From positions 1-12,700 of the forward strand of contig DATIHT010000010.1 in the NCBI GenBank assembly GCA_035480415.1: a stretch of DNA of 12,700 bases, read 5' to 3'. Under the pieces are notes generated by a model. That model did not search any database and was not told where the DNA came from. It saw only the letters and a program-made list of their open reading frames with translations. Shown here piece after piece: positions 1 through 6,238 of this stretch. Source of the stretch: DATIHT01 sp035480415 (lineage in GTDB: Bacteria; Patescibacteriota; Microgenomatia; Curtissbacterales; GWA2-41-24). Every line of letters starts with the position of its first letter. Within the stretch, counting starts at the first letter, position 1. Position numbers and translations under genes: made by a program.

Positions 1-120
1 TAGACCCCAGTATTCCAAATTTACTGTTTTTGAACTTCCGCTACCGGGCAGAATTGAACATGCTGAGAGAACAAAAGATGATATCAGTAAAGTAAGGACA
101 GTTGTCATCTTTAATTTCAA
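1..120 (-). CDS. Lipoprotein, probable ABC-transporter solute-binding protein (5' end only)
   Basis: Only the N-terminus lies in the window; the gene runs off the left edge. Read on the minus strand it gives a short basic start, a hydrophobic stretch and a lipobox (V-L-S-A-C), then a Gly/Ser linker and the segment KTVNLEYWGL. This is a typical lipoprotein signal peptide. The mature start, with 'V-N-L-E-Y-W-G-L', resembles extracellular solute-binding proteins of sugar-type ABC transporters, so the protein would be lipid-anchored outside the membrane and deliver substrate to a permease. The start is uncertain. ATG at 108 gives no positive charge before the hydrophobic core. TTG at 120 adds M-K-L-K, the usual n-region, and has TAAAAT 7 nt upstream. 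ATG at 171 is also in frame but would translate spacer repeats. The lipoprotein call is strong; the solute-binding call rests on about ten residues. Confidence 0.68.
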   Translation of the reverse strand, partial: MKLKMTTVLTLLISSFVLSACSILPGSGSSKTVNLEYWGL

Positions 121-155
121 ATGTCCAATTTTAAATATCCAGTGTCTAATATTTC
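107..155. repeat. Degenerate 7-nt tandem repeat, unit about ATNTCNA
   Basis: Seven consecutive 7-nt blocks fit a loose unit, including ATTTCAA, ATGTCCA, ATATCCA and GTGTCTA. The array overlaps the start region of the minus-strand lipoprotein gene, which is why that start is hard to fix. It resembles the other short-period arrays in this window in style but not in unit sequence. Confidence 0.45.
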
Positions 156-183
156 TTTTTGAGGCGGGCATCTTTTTGAAAAC

Positions 184-214
184 TTGAGGCTTCTTGGCCT
201 TACATGTCTATAAT
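184..214 (+). promoter_or_regulatory. Candidate promoter for the VanW gene
   Basis: A perfect TATAAT lies at 209-214. The nearest -35-like hexamer is TTGAGG at 184-189, with a long 19-nt spacer. Transcription would start near 221 and leave an 80-nt leader made mostly of the 8-nt repeat array before the ATG at 301. The same block reads CTATTATAG on the other strand, so it could also serve the divergent lipoprotein gene. Confidence 0.45.
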
Positions 215-222
215 AGCATAAG

Positions 223-287
223 TGGTTCGGTGGGTCAGCGGGTCTGTAAAGCGAGTGGATCTGTGTTTCAGTAGTTCAGTGATTCGG
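223..287. repeat. 8-nt tandem repeat, unit about TGGTTCAG
   Basis: Eight imperfect 8-nt units run in register, with one extra base near 255: TGGTTCGG, TGGGTCAG, CGGGTCTG, a diverged unit, TGGATCTG, TGTTTCAG, TAGTTCAG, TGATTCGG. The array lies between the promoter-like TATAAT and the ATG at 301, so it would form most of the mRNA leader. No Shine-Dalgarno sequence is present between it and the start codon. Confidence 0.7.
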
Positions 288-300
288 TGAACCTATAACT

Positions 301-2142
301 ATGAAAAATAAATTGGCGTTTAAAAATATTCTGGTTTTTACAGCTTTATTGATGTTGGCTTTCCTTATATATATGTTTTTGTATAGGGAAAAGGTTCTTC
401 CAAATGTTTATGTTTCCGATTCTAAAGTTTCTTCGATGGGACAAGATGAACTTAGTTCTTATTTAGCTTCGAAAAGTTCTGACTTTCTAAATAAGCCCAT
501 TGTTATCAATGTTTTTGACGACAACCCTGAGCAGATTACGACTTCTTTTAGTGAACTTGGTATTTCTTACAATGTGGATGCTACGGTTTTTGATGCATAT
601 AACTATGGAAGGAACCATGGGATTATTGGTAGAGTTTGGGCATTTTTAAAGTCGCCATTTAAAAAAACTTTCATAAAACCGGAGTATCTCGTAGAAGGGA
701 GTCAATTTTCTTCCACTTTTTCTAAAATTTTGAAGGGTCACGAGATTACACCTGTTGATGCAACTATTGTCTATGACAGAAATGGTTTTGAAATTCAAAA
801 GGAAAAAAACGGAAGAACATATGACCATGCTGCTACAATTTTGACGCTTAGGCAGCGCCTTGAGAACTTTAGTACGGAACCTGTTGAAGTTGCGCTTTTT
901 GATTTGCCGCCTCAGGTAGATTCTGCCGGTGCTTCCAAAGCGCTTGCAAAGGTAAAAATATTAAATAATCAGAAAATTACTCTTTCTTTTGAAGGTGACA
1001 CCTGGCAGCTAACTGGAGCGAATTTGATGAATAACCTTAAATTCGTTCCCGCAGGTGCATCTTCGCAAATTCAATTTAATTTGGGCAACGGCCCTGTAGC
1101 TTTAAAAAATGCAGGGCTTGGGGATTTTGGTAATTTGGAGCTTGAGGTTAGTTTGGATGATGCTTATTTGGAAAAATATATAGCTGATATTGCCGAGGTT
1201 ATTGATGTTAAAACGGTCGATGCTACAGTTGCTTTTGACGGGCAGAGGATTACAAGCTTCACCCCTGCTATTGACGGCCGAAGGCTGGATGAGAGGCTTA
1301 CAAAAGATTTGATACTTTCTAAGGTTTCTGCTGCTGCGAGTGACGCAGGTGGCGAAATTGCTATTAAGTTACCAGTTGCAGTTACTAAGGCCAAGATCCA
1401 AAACGATGAAATTAATTCACTTGGAATACGGGAACTAATTGGAAAGGGCGTTTCTTATTTTGGAGGATCCATTGCCAATAGGGCGTACAACATTGGTCTT
1501 GCAGCCTCCCGTGTTAATGGGACGATAGTGAAGGCGGGCGAAATTTTCTCTTTTAATAAAACTGTTGGGGAGATTTCCGGCACAACTGGCTACAGACAAG
1601 CTTATGTAATTTCTGCCGGACATACGGTTTTGGACGACGGAGGAGGGGTTTGCCAGGTTTCGACAACTTTGTTTAGAGCAGCTTTAAACACTGGTTTGCC
1701 AATTGTTGCAAGGACAGCTCATGCATATAGGGTAGGTTATTACGAACAACACGGATTTAAACCTGGTTTAGATGCAACCGTATTTTCTCCTTCTGTAGAT
1801 TTTGCTTTTAAAAACGATACCGACCACGCCATATTGGTGCAGGCAATTTATGATGGTGTAAATGCAAGGTTGGAGGTCGACATTTATGGAACTACAGACG
1901 GCAGACGAGTAGAACTTTCGGACCCAGTAGTTTCGAACGTCTCGGCGGCGCCAGAGGCCAAATACCAGGATGATCCGACTTTACCCAAAGGGACTGTGAA
2001 ACAAGTCGACTTTGCGGCAGGAGGAGCAACTTCCGTGTTCACCAGGAAGGTTTATAAGGGGGACAAAGTGTTGACTGACGACGTATTTAAATCTGTTTTT
2101 AGACCATGGCAAGCAGTATACTTGGTAGGAACTCAAGGGTAG
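301..2142 (+). CDS. VanW/YoaR-family membrane-anchored protein
   Basis: The 613-residue protein has a short basic N-terminus, one membrane segment (about residues 9-27) and a large part outside the membrane. Residues about 35-375 resemble the peptidoglycan-binding-type repeats (PG_binding_4) found in front of VanW domains. The VanW domain covers about 385-531 and contains SYFGGSIANRAYNI, KAGEIFSFN, the D-D-G-G-G-V-C-Q-V-S-T-T block (445-456, Cys451) and A-H-A-Y-R. The tail (about 535-613) looks like a G5-type domain ending in P-W-Q-A-V-Y-L-V-G-T. The family is named after a vancomycin-resistance cluster gene, but its biochemical role is not established; a cell-wall role is likely. The ATG at 301 directly precedes the membrane anchor; no ribosome binding site is visible. 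A DUF192 gene follows 33 nt downstream, probably in the same operon. The family call is firm; the function is not known. Confidence 0.9.
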   Translation: MKNKLAFKNILVFTALLMLAFLIYMFLYREKVLPNVYVSDSKVSSMGQDELSSYLASKSSDFLNKPIVINVFDDNPEQITTSFSELGISYNVDATVFDAYNYGRNHGIIGRVWAFLKSPFKKTFIKPEYLVEGSQFSSTFSKILKGHEITPVDATIVYDRNGFEIQKEKNGRTYDHAATILTLRQRLENFSTEPVEVALFDLPPQVDSAGASKALAKVKILNNQKITLSFEGDTWQLTGANLMNNLKFVPAGASSQIQFNLGNGPVALKNAGLGDFGNLELEVSLDDAYLEKYIADIAEVIDVKTVDATVAFDGQRITSFTPAIDGRRLDERLTKDLILSKVSAAASDAGGEIAIKLPVAVTKAKIQNDEINSLGIRELIGKGVSYFGGSIANRAYNIGLAASRVNGTIVKAGEIFSFNKTVGEISGTTGYRQAYVISAGHTVLDDGGGVCQVSTTLFRAALNTGLPIVARTAHAYRVGYYEQHGFKPGLDATVFSPSVDFAFKNDTDHAILVQAIYDGVNARLEVDIYGTTDGRRVELSDPVVSNVSAAPEAKYQDDPTLPKGTVKQVDFAAGGATSVFTRKVYKGDKVLTDDVFKSVFRPWQAVYLVGTQG

Positions 2143-2162
2143 TATGATAGAGCTTAGAGGTT

Positions 2163-2178
2163 GGAGGTTAGTTAATTG
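2163..2178 (+). promoter_or_regulatory. Shine-Dalgarno GGAGGT with TTG start codon
   Basis: GGAGGT at 2163-2168 is followed by 7 nt and TTG at 2176-2178. This is the clearest ribosome binding site in the window, and it decides the TTG start of the DUF192 gene. It sits in a two-copy 7-nt repeat (GAGGTTG, GAGGTTA at 2157-2170). Confidence 0.85.
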
Positions 2179-2682
2179 AAGAAGGATCTTGCTGTTATTT
2201 TTGGATTATTTCTCCTGATTGCTTTTATCTTGATTTTTGGTAAAGGCTATTCGTCTGGTAGTTTCTTTACTGCTAGCCAGTCCACACAAAGTGCTTCAGT
2301 GAAAAAGGGCTATACCGTCGTTAAAATTCGGGATTTGGTGGTAAATGCCAAACTTGCTTCTAACCCCAATGATAGAAAGAAAGGTTTATCTAAAATGGAT
2401 TCTCTGCCTATCGATTCCGGGATGCTTTTTGTTTTTGAAACTAGTGGAGACTATGCTTTTTGGATGAAAGATATGAAGTTTCCAATTGACATTATATGGA
2501 TAGACGAAAACAAGCGAATCGTATCGATTGTTCAATATGCAACTCCAGAGCCAGGCAGAAAAGATGCTGAGTTAACCCAATATAAATCTAACTTGAATTC
2601 TAAATATGTTTTGGAAGTAAACGCAGGTTTGACTCAAAGGTCTAATATTCAAGTAGGGGATACTGCGGATTTCCAATTGTAG
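2176..2682 (+). CDS. Exported DUF192-family protein
   Basis: The 168-residue protein begins MKKDL and has one hydrophobic segment (about residues 5-22), either an uncleaved anchor or a signal peptide, then a Ser/Thr/Gln-rich linker to about residue 45. The rest is a full DUF192 domain (PF02643): R-K-K-G-L (67-71), G-M-L-F (82-85), F-W-M-K-D-M-K-F-P-I-D-I-I-W-I-D (95-110), V-L-E-V-N-A-G (145-151) and a late G-D (161-162). These are the family's hallmark positions. DUF192 proteins are small, widespread and often exported; no reaction is established for them. The gene starts with TTG behind a strong Shine-Dalgarno, 33 nt after the VanW stop, so the two are probably co-transcribed and both act outside the membrane. 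Confidence 0.9.
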   Translation: MKKDLAVIFGLFLLIAFILIFGKGYSSGSFFTASQSTQSASVKKGYTVVKIRDLVVNAKLASNPNDRKKGLSKMDSLPIDSGMLFVFETSGDYAFWMKDMKFPIDIIWIDENKRIVSIVQYATPEPGRKDAELTQYKSNLNSKYVLEVNAGLTQRSNIQVGDTADFQL

Positions 2683-2687
2683 TAATT

Positions 2688-2720
2688 AGCAACTAGTGCC
2701 TAGTGACTAGTGCTTAGTAT
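2688..2720. repeat. CTAGTGC 7-nt tandem array, copy 1 of a dispersed spacer repeat
   Basis: Four 7-nt units run at 2693-2720: CTAGTGC, CTAGTGA, CTAGTGC, TTAGTAT. Positions 2688-2718 match 12607-12637 at 28 of 31 bases in the same orientation. Because the unit contains the palindrome CTAG and has a period of 7, TAG appears in all three frames on both strands. The last unit runs into the TATAAT in front of tsaD. Confidence 0.8.
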
Positions 2721-2730
2721 AATTTCTCAA
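2718..2730 (+). promoter_or_regulatory. -10 box placed for a leaderless tsaD transcript
   Basis: A perfect TATAAT at 2718-2723 is followed by 6 nt and the ATG at 2730, so transcription would begin at or next to the start codon. There is no Shine-Dalgarno. No good -35 is seen at 16-18 nt; the region there is the CTAGTGC array. The proposal is inferred from spacing only. Confidence 0.5.
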
Positions 2731-3782
2731 TGATAATTTTAGGGATAGAATCAACTTGTGACGAGACAGGGGTGGGAATTGTTCAGGATGGGACGAGGAT
2801 TCTTGCAAATGTCGTTGCTTCTTCTGCTGCTCTATACAATAAATATGGTGGAATAGTTCCCGAGATTGCTGCTCGTGAACAAGTAAGAGTCATGGTGCCG
2901 GTTCTTAGAGAAGCCCTGGAGAGCGCTCAATTAAAACTTGGGCAGGTTGATGCCATTGCCGTTGCTTATGGACCTGGTTTAGTCGGATCTTTATTGGTCG
3001 GAGTGGAAACAGCAAAGACGTTGTCTTTGGTTTATAAAAAGCCTTTAATTCCTGTTAATCATTTAATTGGACATGTGTATGCTAACTGGCTAGATACAAA
3101 AGTAACAGAAGTATCAAAAGTATCAAATGTATCAAAGGTAAAAAATAAAAGGCCGGAATTTCCATTGGTTGCGTTGATTGTTTCTGGGGGACATACAGAT
3201 TTAATTTTGATGAAAGGTCACGGCAACTACATATGGTTGGGCGGAACAAGAGATGACGCTGCCGGAGAAGTTTTTGATAAAGTTGCCCGGGTTTTGGGTC
3301 TTGGCTACCCAGGTGGGCCACTTATTGAAACACTTGCAGAAAAGTTAGCACGTGGTAGAGAAAGATCAAAAATTAAATTTCCCAGACCATTAATTAATGA
3401 CGCCAGTTTTGACTTTTCATTTTCAGGATTAAAAACTTCTGTTGTTAATTTGGTTCACAGTTCACAGTTCACAGTTCACAATAAAGAAGATATTGCTTAT
3501 GAGTTTCAACAAGCTGTTATCGACGTGTTGGTGAAAAAAACTTTTGCTGCTGCCCAAAAATATAAAGTAAAAACTGTCATCGTTGGTGGGGGAGTTTCTG
3601 CAAGTAGCAAGTTGCGAGAGGAAATGGAACGTGTCGCGGGAGATACGGATTTGACCGTTTCTTTTCCGGAAAAATTTTTGTCTGGAGACAACGGGTCGAT
3701 GATTGCGAGCGCTGCTTTTTTTGAAAAAAAATCTATTGAACCGTTAAAACTTTTTGCCCGACCAGATCTCTACTTCGACTAG
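2730..3782 (+). CDS. tsaD: tRNA N6-threonylcarbamoyladenosine (t6A) transferase TsaD
   Basis: TsaD (Kae1/YgjD/Gcp family) transfers the threonylcarbamoyl group from threonylcarbamoyl-AMP to A37 of ANN-decoding tRNAs, working with TsaB and TsaE in the cytoplasm. The protein has 350 residues against about 337 in E. coli. It shows I-E-S-T-C-D-E-T (6-13), the metal-binding N-H-L-I-G-H (His111, His115), V-S-G-G-H-T (151-156), D-D-A-A-G-E-V-F-D-K (175-184), F-S-F-S-G-L-K-T (229-236), V-G-G-G-V-S-A (285-291) and S-G-D-N-G-S-M-I-A (318-326, Asp320). All expected catalytic and metal ligands are present. Two loops are encoded by perfect or near-perfect DNA tandem repeats (codons about 125-139 and 242-250); they account for the extra length and lie between, not inside, conserved motifs. 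The ATG fits the family's usual start. tsaB and tsaE are not in the window. Confidence 0.97.
   Translation: MIILGIESTCDETGVGIVQDGTRILANVVASSAALYNKYGGIVPEIAAREQVRVMVPVLREALESAQLKLGQVDAIAVAYGPGLVGSLLVGVETAKTLSLVYKKPLIPVNHLIGHVYANWLDTKVTEVSKVSNVSKVKNKRPEFPLVALIVSGGHTDLILMKGHGNYIWLGGTRDDAAGEVFDKVARVLGLGYPGGPLIETLAEKLARGRERSKIKFPRPLINDASFDFSFSGLKTSVVNLVHSSQFTVHNKEDIAYEFQQAVIDVLVKKTFAAAQKYKVKTVIVGGGVSASSKLREEMERVAGDTDLTVSFPEKFLSGDNGSMIASAAFFEKKSIEPLKLFARPDLYFD
3102..3146. repeat. In-frame 9-nt tandem repeat inside tsaD
   Basis: Five 9-nt units run in phase with the reading frame: GTAACAGAA, GTATCAAAA, GTATCAAAT, GTATCAAAG, GTAAAAAAT. They encode VTE, VSK, VSN, VSK, VKN (residues 125-139), between the metal-binding HLIGH region and the P-E-F-P-L-V-A-L-I-V-S-G-G-H strand. 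In E. coli TsaD this loop is only a few residues long. Confidence 0.85.
3453..3480. repeat. Perfect 7-nt tandem repeat (GTTCACA x4) inside tsaD
   Basis: Four identical 7-nt units encode part of a variable loop (about residues 242-250) between the S-G-L-K-T-S-V-V-N-L helix and E-D-I-A-Y-E-F-Q-Q-A-V. Since 7 is not a multiple of 3, the units are read in successive frames, and gain or loss of one copy would shift the frame of this normally essential gene. Confidence 0.9.
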
Positions 3783-3919
3783 ATTCTCTTCAAAACTTCC
3801 GACTCAGAACAGATTTATTTATTTTGCTATGGCTTGATTTTGAACCTGAAATCGCCTTTATTGAATACATTATTTTCCGACTCAGATTTTGGCATTTTTT
3901 GCACGTGCCAGTAGATTTC

Positions 3920-3947
3920 AAATTTTGAAACAAAAACTTCAAAATTT
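3920..3947. repeat. Inverted repeat, 10-bp stem and 8-nt loop
   Basis: AAATTTTGAA at 3920-3929 is complementary to TTCAAAATTT at 3938-3947. The stem is weak in composition and no T-run follows on the plus strand, so it is not a convincing intrinsic terminator. Confidence 0.6.
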
Positions 3948-3975
3948 CATGTTAAAATTTACTCACGTGAAAGTT

Positions 3976-4000
3976 TGAAATTTTTTACGAAAAAATTTCA
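3976..4000. repeat. Perfect 11-bp inverted repeat with 3-nt loop
   Basis: TGAAATTTTTT at 3976-3986 and AAAAAATTTCA at 3990-4000 pair without mismatch around the loop ACG. The stem itself carries runs of six T and six A, so on either strand it could act as a weak terminator or a cruciform. It lies 42 nt before the valS ATG, in what would be its leader. Confidence 0.7.
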
Positions 4001-4001
4001 T

Positions 4002-4033
4002 ATTGTTAAATTGTTATATTGTTGAATTGTTAA
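4002..4033. repeat. 8-nt tandem repeat (ATTGTTAA type, x4) just before valS
   Basis: Four 8-nt units run without a gap: ATTGTTAA, ATTGTTAT, ATTGTTGA, ATTGTTAA. The array ends 9 nt before the ATG of valS, in the place where a Shine-Dalgarno would normally lie; none is present. Confidence 0.85.
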
Positions 4034-4042
4034 TAAAAAATT

Positions 4043-6127
4043 ATGAAACAAGATTTTTCGTCTGAAGAAAAAATTTATCAGTTTTGGGAAAAAGAAAATC
4101 TTTTTGCAGCAGATGTTAATTCGAAAAAGAAAAAATATTCTCTTCTAATACCTCCGCCAAATTTGACAGGAGAATTACATCTTGGTCATGCAATGCAACA
4201 TTCTATTTTGGATGCTGTTGCAAGATTTAAAAGATTGCAGGGTTTTGACGTTTTACTTTTGCCGGGTGTCGACCACGCCGGCATACAGTTTGAATCGACT
4301 TTTGAAAAATCTCTACATAAACAAAACTTGTCGAAATATAAACTGGGTCGAGAGGAATGGTTAAAAGAGGCCTGGGAATTTAAAGAGGAAATTTATAAGA
4401 AAGTTTCCATCACCTGGAGATTCATGGGATTATCTGCTGATTGGAATAGAGAGGTTTTTACGCTAGACCCAAAATGCCAAAAGGCAGTTTTTGAAGAATT
4501 TAAAACATACTACGATGCGGGATTAATTTATAAAGGCCCGTATATTGTCCAATGGTGTCCAAAGGACCAAACAGCAATTGAAGATGTAGAGGTAGAGTAC
4601 CAAGAAAAGGAAGACAAACTTTACTACATCAAATATCCCTTGGCGAAAGATAATGATAAACACATAGTTATTGCGACGGTTAGGCCGGAGACTATGTTTG
4701 CCGATGTTGCAGTAACGGTTAACCCAGAGGATCCTCGATATAAAGATTTGATAGGTGAAAAAGTTGTTGTTCCTTTTGCTGACAGGGAAGTGCCAATTAT
4801 TGCTGACGAATCTGTGGACATTAAATTTGGTTCTGGGGCGGTTAAGTGTGACCCTGCACATGATCTTGATGATTACAGGAGAGGAAAAGAACACAAGTTG
4901 GAGATTATGTCTGCAATTGGGAAAGATGGAAAATTGACTGATCTTGCAGGAGAATTTGCTGGGCTTAAAACTCATGAGGCAAGAGAGAAGATATTTGATG
5001 CCCTTAGTAAAAAAGCTCTAATTGAAAAAGTAGAGGACATCGTTCATAACGTTTCTGTTTGTGAAAGGTGCAAAACTCCGACCGAGCTTTTAATTTCCGA
5101 TGAATGGTTTGTGAAGGTAGGGAATATGGCAAAGGAAGCTACCAAGCTTATCGCGGAAGATAAAGTTAAATTCCTTCCACCTAACTATAAAAAGATACTC
5201 CCTGACTGGCTTGCCAATATCCATGACTGGTGCATCTCGAGATCTCTTTGGTGGGGACATAGGATTCCCGTTTGGTACCGCGACAATGAAAAGGTGGTAT
5301 CCCTGGAGTCACCTGGGGAGGGGTGGGTGCAGGACGAACAGGTTTTGGATACTTGGTTCTCTTCCGGCCTCTGGCCTATGTCGACCTTAGGATGGCCCGA
5401 GAAGACTGTTGAATTTGAACGCTATTTCCCCTGGGACTTTGAGATTTCCGCACCGGAGATTAAATACCTATGGATTGCCCGAATGATTATGATTTCAAAC
5501 TATTTCACACGGAAAGAGCCATTCCAGACAATGTTCTTCCACGGAATGCTTCGAGATTTAGAAGGCAGGAAATTTTCGAAATCTTTAGGAAATGGAATAG
5601 AACCTCAATATCTAATTGATAAGTGGGGAGTAGATGCAACCAGAATGTCTTTGTACACATATAGCGTACCGGGTAGAGACGGCAGGGTTTCAAAGAACAT
5701 TTTTGATGAGCGGGGTAAGAACTTTAGGAACTTTGGAACCAAGATCAGAAATATCTCCAGGTTTATTCTGGAGCTTAAGCCAGAAGATGCTGCGACTGAG
5801 CTTTCATTTGTTCATGAAGATGATAAAGATATCGAAGACAAGTTAAATAAAACAATTGCCACTGTTACAGGCCACTTAGAAAAGCTTGAGTTGCACCTTG
5901 CTGTTGATGTTCTTTATGAGTTTGTCTGGCATGAGTTTGCAGATGTATATATAGAAAAGACGAAGACAAGAAGGGGTGAGACACAACTAGTTTTGGAACA
6001 TTTGCTCAGATTGAGTTTAATATTACTTCACCCGTTTATGCCGTTTTTAACTGAGGAAATATATCAAAAGTTTGATGAGAGGGAGCGTTCTATTATGTTG
6101 GAGCAATGGCCTGTACTTAAGGTTTGA
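4043..6127 (+). CDS. valS: Valyl-tRNA synthetase, short form
   Basis: A class Ia aminoacyl-tRNA synthetase that charges tRNA-Val and clears mischarged threonine. Residues 37-49 carry the P-P-P-N-L-T-G..H-L-G-H signature (HIGH motif 46-49), followed by G-V-D-H-A-G. The CP1 editing domain (about 145-330) includes T-V-R-P-E-T (212-217) and a G-S-G-A-V-K-C-D-P-A-H-D segment. Then come D-W-C-I-S-R-S-L-W-W-G-H-R-I-P and the KMSKS loop as K-F-S-K-S (510-514). The last 180 residues are the anticodon-binding domain, ending at E-Q-W-P. At 694 residues it is far shorter than the 860-950 usual in bacteria; the C-terminal coiled-coil tRNA-binding arm is absent. The stretch usually reading T-G-x-D-I-I-F-F-W is S-A-P-E-I-K-Y-L-W here (469-477), and a usual second zinc Cys in W-C-P-x-C is Asp. 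The TGA stop supports standard code. No Shine-Dalgarno is seen. Confidence 0.96.
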   Translation: MKQDFSSEEKIYQFWEKENLFAADVNSKKKKYSLLIPPPNLTGELHLGHAMQHSILDAVARFKRLQGFDVLLLPGVDHAGIQFESTFEKSLHKQNLSKYKLGREEWLKEAWEFKEEIYKKVSITWRFMGLSADWNREVFTLDPKCQKAVFEEFKTYYDAGLIYKGPYIVQWCPKDQTAIEDVEVEYQEKEDKLYYIKYPLAKDNDKHIVIATVRPETMFADVAVTVNPEDPRYKDLIGEKVVVPFADREVPIIADESVDIKFGSGAVKCDPAHDLDDYRRGKEHKLEIMSAIGKDGKLTDLAGEFAGLKTHEAREKIFDALSKKALIEKVEDIVHNVSVCERCKTPTELLISDEWFVKVGNMAKEATKLIAEDKVKFLPPNYKKILPDWLANIHDWCISRSLWWGHRIPVWYRDNEKVVSLESPGEGWVQDEQVLDTWFSSGLWPMSTLGWPEKTVEFERYFPWDFEISAPEIKYLWIARMIMISNYFTRKEPFQTMFFHGMLRDLEGRKFSKSLGNGIEPQYLIDKWGVDATRMSLYTYSVPGRDGRVSKNIFDERGKNFRNFGTKIRNISRFILELKPEDAATELSFVHEDDKDIEDKLNKTIATVTGHLEKLELHLAVDVLYEFVWHEFADVYIEKTKTRRGETQLVLEHLLRLSLILLHPFMPFLTEEIYQKFDERERSIMLEQWPVLKV

Positions 6128-6190
6128 TTTAATAGTGAATTTTCAATTTTTAATTTTAAATTTTAATTGAAATTACAATTTCCAAATTTT
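6128..6190. other. AT-rich convergent spacer after valS
   Basis: This stretch is almost only A and T, with loose 8-nt repetition of an ATTTTNAA-like unit. AATTTTCAATT (6138-6148) can pair with AATTGAAATT (6165-6174) with one bulge. That could be a weak end signal for valS, but no T-run follows, so I do not call it a terminator. Confidence 0.4.
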
Positions 6191-6230
6191 AAAATAAAAA
6201 AACAATTAACGCAAAATCTCCGCATTAATT
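6191..6230 (-). terminator. Intrinsic terminator for the minus-strand cluster
   Basis: On the minus strand AATTAATGC (6230-6222) pairs with GCGTTAATT (6212-6204) over 9 bp with one G-U pair and a 9-nt loop, followed at once by G and seven T (6202-6196), then ATTTT. The hairpin starts 8 nt after the stop of the 119-residue protein. This is the best intrinsic terminator in the window. Confidence 0.75.
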
Positions 6231-6238
6231 ACCGCACG

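Larger units (their letters stand above)
3783..4042. other. Gene-free, AT-rich, hairpin-rich spacer between tsaD and valS
   Basis: I see no gene here. It holds a perfect 12-nt direct repeat (TTCCGACTCAGA at 3797-3808 and 3875-3886), two CACGTG palindromes (3902-3907 and 3964-3969; the first is within GCACGTGC), two AT-rich inverted repeats (3920-3947, 3976-4000) and an 8-nt tandem array ending 9 nt before the valS ATG. No T-box motif (AGGGTGGNACCGCG) is present. Confidence 0.7.

Noticed and set aside
2688..2720. CRISPR array
   Set aside because: Units are 7 nt and directly adjacent, without spacers, and no cas genes are nearby.
3783..4042. T-box riboswitch in front of valS
   Set aside because: No AGGGTGGNACCGCG-type T-box sequence and no matching stem I layout can be found.
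4523..4975. 150-codon open frame on the minus strand inside valS
   Set aside because: It lies fully opposite the conserved ValRS editing domain and its product has no recognisable features.
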